From: Selenomonadales bacterium
GTDB lineage: Bacteria > Bacillota > Negativicutes > Sporomusales > UBA7701
DNA length: 64,000 bases
Direction: 5' to 3'
Assembly (NCBI GenBank): GCA_029976065.1
Contig: JARKNV010000062.1
Location: 1 to 64,000 of the forward strand
Within the stretch, counting starts at the first letter, position 1, and each line of letters begins with the position of its first letter. This document shows positions 61,400 through 64,000 of the stretch, one piece after another. The position numbers and the translations under genes were made by a program. The notes below the pieces were generated by a model that had not been told where the DNA came from, searched no databases, and worked only from the letters and a program-made list of their open reading frames with translations.

Positions 61400-64000
61400 A
61401 TGGCTTTTTGGGGCGGATTTATCGGGATAAATAAATATATGGATAGTCGTGTGAACGAGCTAACAGGTGCATGTAGAGATGCAATTGCCTTGTGGTCATT
61501 GTTTAAAGATTCTATTCCCGAAATGTCCGCCAAATTGTTAATTAATGAGAATGCAACTACTCAAGCAGTATTAGATATGATGTCCGAGACATTGTCTTCC
61601 GCAGGTCCTGACGATACCGTTGTCGTATTCTTTTCTGGGCATGGAACACGAAATCACAGATTAGTAATGTATGATACACAGATAGAGCATCCGTTCGATA
61701 CAACTATATCTATGGAGAAAATTGCTGAGTTATTTAGGGAGTCGAACGCGAAACTCGTAATTCTGATTTTAGACTGTTGTTTTAGTGGGGGGGCGGCTGC
61801 GAAGGTATTTGATGACTTTCCCGTTGCGAAGGATGCCTTTTTTGATTGGAACAACATTGTGGGAACTGGAAGAGTAATCATAACAGCATCGAGTGCAAAT
61901 GAACCTGCTTATGAACATCCAGGGGTAGGACACGGTATACTTACCAAAGCCCTCCTTGATGTACTTCAATCCGAAGAGGTTGGAGTAAGTTTGGTAACTG
62001 CTATGGATAGCGTTTTGATGCGAGTAAGGGCGGAATGTGGCAGATTAGGGCTTTCACAAACGCCTGAATTACTCGGACATTTTGAAGGTGGAGTATTCTT
62101 GCCTTCATTAAGACCAGGCGAAAACTATTACAGGAATTTCCCCGAACTACAGATTATAAAAGTATCCAACAATATTACGGACTTACTCCAATATAATATT
62201 CCAGAATCAGTATGTGATTACTGGGGCACTCAGTTTGCAAACGGGCTTAATAACTTACAGGTTAAAGCAATCAATGAGCACGGGGTATTAAGTGGAAACT
62301 CACTTCTTGTTGTTGCGCCTACAAGTTCGGGAAAAACCTTTATAGGTGAGATGGCTTCGATTCGTGCCATTAAGCGGGGGAGAAAGGTCGTCTTTCTACT
62401 CCCTTATAAGGCTCTCGTCAATGAAAAATTCGAATATTTTTCCGAGCTATATGGCGAAAAGATAAACGTTCGCGTAATCCGATGCTCTGGGGACTATTAT
62501 GACCAAACTGAGGATTTTGTTCGCGGGCGTTATGATTTAGCAGTCTTAACGTATGAAATGTTTTTGAATCTTGCAGTTTCTAGACCATCCGTGCTAACAA
62601 AAATAGGTTTGATAGTCCTTGATGAGGCACAGTTTATTACAGACCCCAATAGGGGCATTATTGTGGAACTTATACTTACCAACTTAATTGCTGCGCGTGA
62701 AAAAGAAATCAACCCACAAATAATTGCACTTTCGGCTGTTATTGGTGATATCAATAATTTTCATATTTGGCTAGGATGTCAGGCATTAATTTCCAATGAA
62801 CGCCCAGTTCCATTAATTGAGGGAGTACTTGATAGAACTGGAGTTTATCAATATTTGGATGAGGATGGGCAAGAAAAAACTGCTCAACTTTTACCGGCGA
62901 CAGCAATCCGTGTAAGGGGAGTAAAGCAAAGTTCTCAGGATGTTATTATTCCTCTTGTTGCAAAGCTGGTAGGGCAAGGAGAAACGGTAATCGTATTCAG
63001 AAATACACGGGGACTGGTCCAAGGATGCGCTAGATATTTGGCAAAAAATCTTGGTTTAGATGCCGCGACTGATGTTATTAGCAGACTTCCAGACCAAGAT
63101 ATAACAACGACATCTGAAGAATTGCAGGAATGCTTGCGTGGAGGGATTGGATTTCACTGTACGGATTTAGATAGGGATGAACGGCAAGCTGTCGAACAAG
63201 CTTTTCGTGCGTCCGATAGTAAAGTTCGTGTTTTGGTAGCTACAACCACTATTGCCGCAGGTATCAATACCCCAGCCTCAACTGTGATTATTGCCGAACA
63301 TGAGTTTATGGGTAGTGCAGTACAACCGTATACTGTCGCCGAATACAAAAATATGGCAGGGCGGGCAGGGAGACTGGGGTACAACGAAAAGGGCAAAGCT
63401 ATTCTTTTGGCCGCAACATATAGTGAACGTGATACATTGTTTAAAAAATATGTCGTAGGAAAGCTTGAGCCACTACGCTCTTCCTTTAATGTTTCAGAGA
63501 TAGATACTTGGATTTTGAGACTTCTTGCTCAAGAAAAAGCTGTTCATCGAGATGATGTATTTCGTATTCTCGCCAATACTTATGGTGGGTTTTTACAAAG
63601 CCGTCTAGACCCGACTTGGCGAGAGAAAGTTGAAGCACATCTGCAAAAGCTGCTTCCGGCGATGCTCGAACTTAATTTGTTAGAGCAAGATGGGGAGATA
63701 ATTCAGCTTTCACTTTTGGGACGTGCTTGTGGACAATCATCACTGTCCTTAAAATCGTCACTGCAATTAGTTGAATTATTATTAAGAGCATCTGCTGAAG
63801 ACCTTACTCCCGAAAAGTTAATGGCACTAATGCAGGCATTACCAGAGGCGGACCAAGGATATACCCCTATTTTGAAGAAAGGCCGTTCCGAATCTGACCA
63901 TGCATATAATTGTTCTAAATGCTTTGGCTCTGGTGTTATGCGAGAGTTACAGAGGAAAGCCCAATCAGAGTCGGATTATTTCGCAAGATGCAAGCGGGCT
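61400..64000 (+). CDS. Caspase-like protease fused to Ski2-like DExH helicase (partial, runs off window)
   Basis: This frame is absent from the ORF track because it has no stop in the window. I translated 867 uninterrupted codons from ATG 61400 (after GCGGAGGTGTCGAA). Residues 1-235 form a caspase-type (C14) protease with His81 in FFSGHGT and Cys127 in LDCCFSGG. Then comes a superfamily 2 helicase: Walker A APTSSGKTF (~306-314), LDEAQF (~408), ALSAVIGD (~444), VATTTIAAGINTPA (~613) and YKNMAGRAGRLGY (~649), typical of Ski2-like enzymes. A C-x2-C (NCSKCFGSG) lies near 838. The island context suggests anti-phage defence in which nucleic-acid sensing triggers proteolysis. Confidence 0.88.
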   Translation, partial: MAFWGGFIGINKYMDSRVNELTGACRDAIALWSLFKDSIPEMSAKLLINENATTQAVLDMMSETLSSAGPDDTVVVFFSGHGTRNHRLVMYDTQIEHPFDTTISMEKIAELFRESNAKLVILILDCCFSGGAAAKVFDDFPVAKDAFFDWNNIVGTGRVIITASSANEPAYEHPGVGHGILTKALLDVLQSEEVGVSLVTAMDSVLMRVRAECGRLGLSQTPELLGHFEGGVFLPSLRPGENYYRNFPELQIIKVSNNITDLLQYNIPESVCDYWGTQFANGLNNLQVKAINEHGVLSGNSLLVVAPTSSGKTFIGEMASIRAIKRGRKVVFLLPYKALVNEKFEYFSELYGEKINVRVIRCSGDYYDQTEDFVRGRYDLAVLTYEMFLNLAVSRPSVLTKIGLIVLDEAQFITDPNRGIIVELILTNLIAAREKEINPQIIALSAVIGDINNFHIWLGCQALISNERPVPLIEGVLDRTGVYQYLDEDGQEKTAQLLPATAIRVRGVKQSSQDVIIPLVAKLVGQGETVIVFRNTRGLVQGCARYLAKNLGLDAATDVISRLPDQDITTTSEELQECLRGGIGFHCTDLDRDERQAVEQAFRASDSKVRVLVATTTIAAGINTPASTVIIAEHEFMGSAVQPYTVAEYKNMAGRAGRLGYNEKGKAILLAATYSERDTLFKKYVVGKLEPLRSSFNVSEIDTWILRLLAQEKAVHRDDVFRILANTYGGFLQSRLDPTWREKVEAHLQKLLPAMLELNLLEQDGEIIQLSLLGRACGQSSLSLKSSLQLVELLLRASAEDLTPEKLMALMQALPEADQGYTPILKKGRSESDHAYNCSKCFGSGVMRELQRKAQSESDYFARCKRA
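61787..61793. repeat. G7 homopolymer tract just after the caspase catalytic motif
   Basis: Seven consecutive G residues encode the GG-A after LDCCFS, a few bases past the catalytic Cys codon. The gene is otherwise AT-rich. Slippage here would truncate the protein and abolish the helicase. Confidence 0.45.

Overview
The window looks like a chromosomal piece of an anaerobic, endospore-forming, diderm Firmicute, most likely Negativicutes of the Sporomusaceae type. The evidence is a signal-peptide beta-barrel porin ending in Phe (outer membrane) next to an alpha/beta-type small acid-soluble spore protein with a sigma-G-like promoter. Superoxide reductase, an [FeFe]-hydrogenase-like protein and cytochrome bd fit an oxygen-tolerant anaerobe. 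The first 52.8 kb is GC-rich core-like sequence. From about 52.8 kb to the right edge the DNA becomes AT-rich and reads as a mobile, defence-bearing island.

Layout. 0-0.2 kb: end of an rRNA operon (5S rRNA and terminator). 0.3-6.7 kb: Rrf2 regulator and cydABDC (bd oxidase and its assembly ABC exporter). 6.7-12.1 kb: a 40-residue small gene, class II aldolase, RluA-type pseudouridine synthase, small hypothetical genes, an EamA transporter, and superoxide reductase behind a Fur/PerR-like box. 12.1-24.6 kb: aspartokinase, porin, SASP, Nim-like flavoprotein, AsnRS, aminotransferase, TGS-uridine kinase-like protein, CheX-domain protein, a carboxyltransferase lacking its biotin domain, and an [FeFe]-hydrogenase-like gene with a promoter, a palindromic operator and a terminator-bearing leader. 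25-30.6 kb: an oligopeptide ABC transporter operon (oppABCDF order, minus strand). 30.7-36.4 kb: GAF-GGDEF cyclase, DUF1540 protein, MFS transporter, DUF896 protein with a metal-binding-like tail, thioredoxin-reductase-like enzyme.

36.7-50.2 kb is a catabolic region: a three-subunit molybdenum hydroxylase, a UraA-like permease, FdrA and DUF1116 proteins (relatives of two subunits of oxamate carbamoyltransferase), a cyclase-family hydrolase, YqeC (selenium-cofactor marker of selenium-dependent molybdenum hydroxylases), a molybdopterin-binding protein and a MocA-like cytidylyltransferase. Together they suggest uptake, hydroxylation and breakdown of an N-heterocycle such as a purine or pyrimidine. 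An ACT-domain/UPF0210 pair sits inside this region but is probably unrelated. Endonuclease III, a chemoreceptor-like protein and a GNAT enzyme complete the core part.

52.8-64 kb is the island: tyrosine recombinase, a ~994-residue SIR2 protein of the DSR2 type (abortive-infection NADase) containing a C9 homopolymer near its 5' end, a serine resolvase with a multi-site res-like region, small unknown genes, a frameshifted IS110-family transposase, and, running off the window, a protein with an N-terminal caspase-like protease fused to a Ski2-like DExH helicase. This last gene is absent from the supplied ORF track because it has no stop inside the window. It is the best candidate for an undescribed system here.
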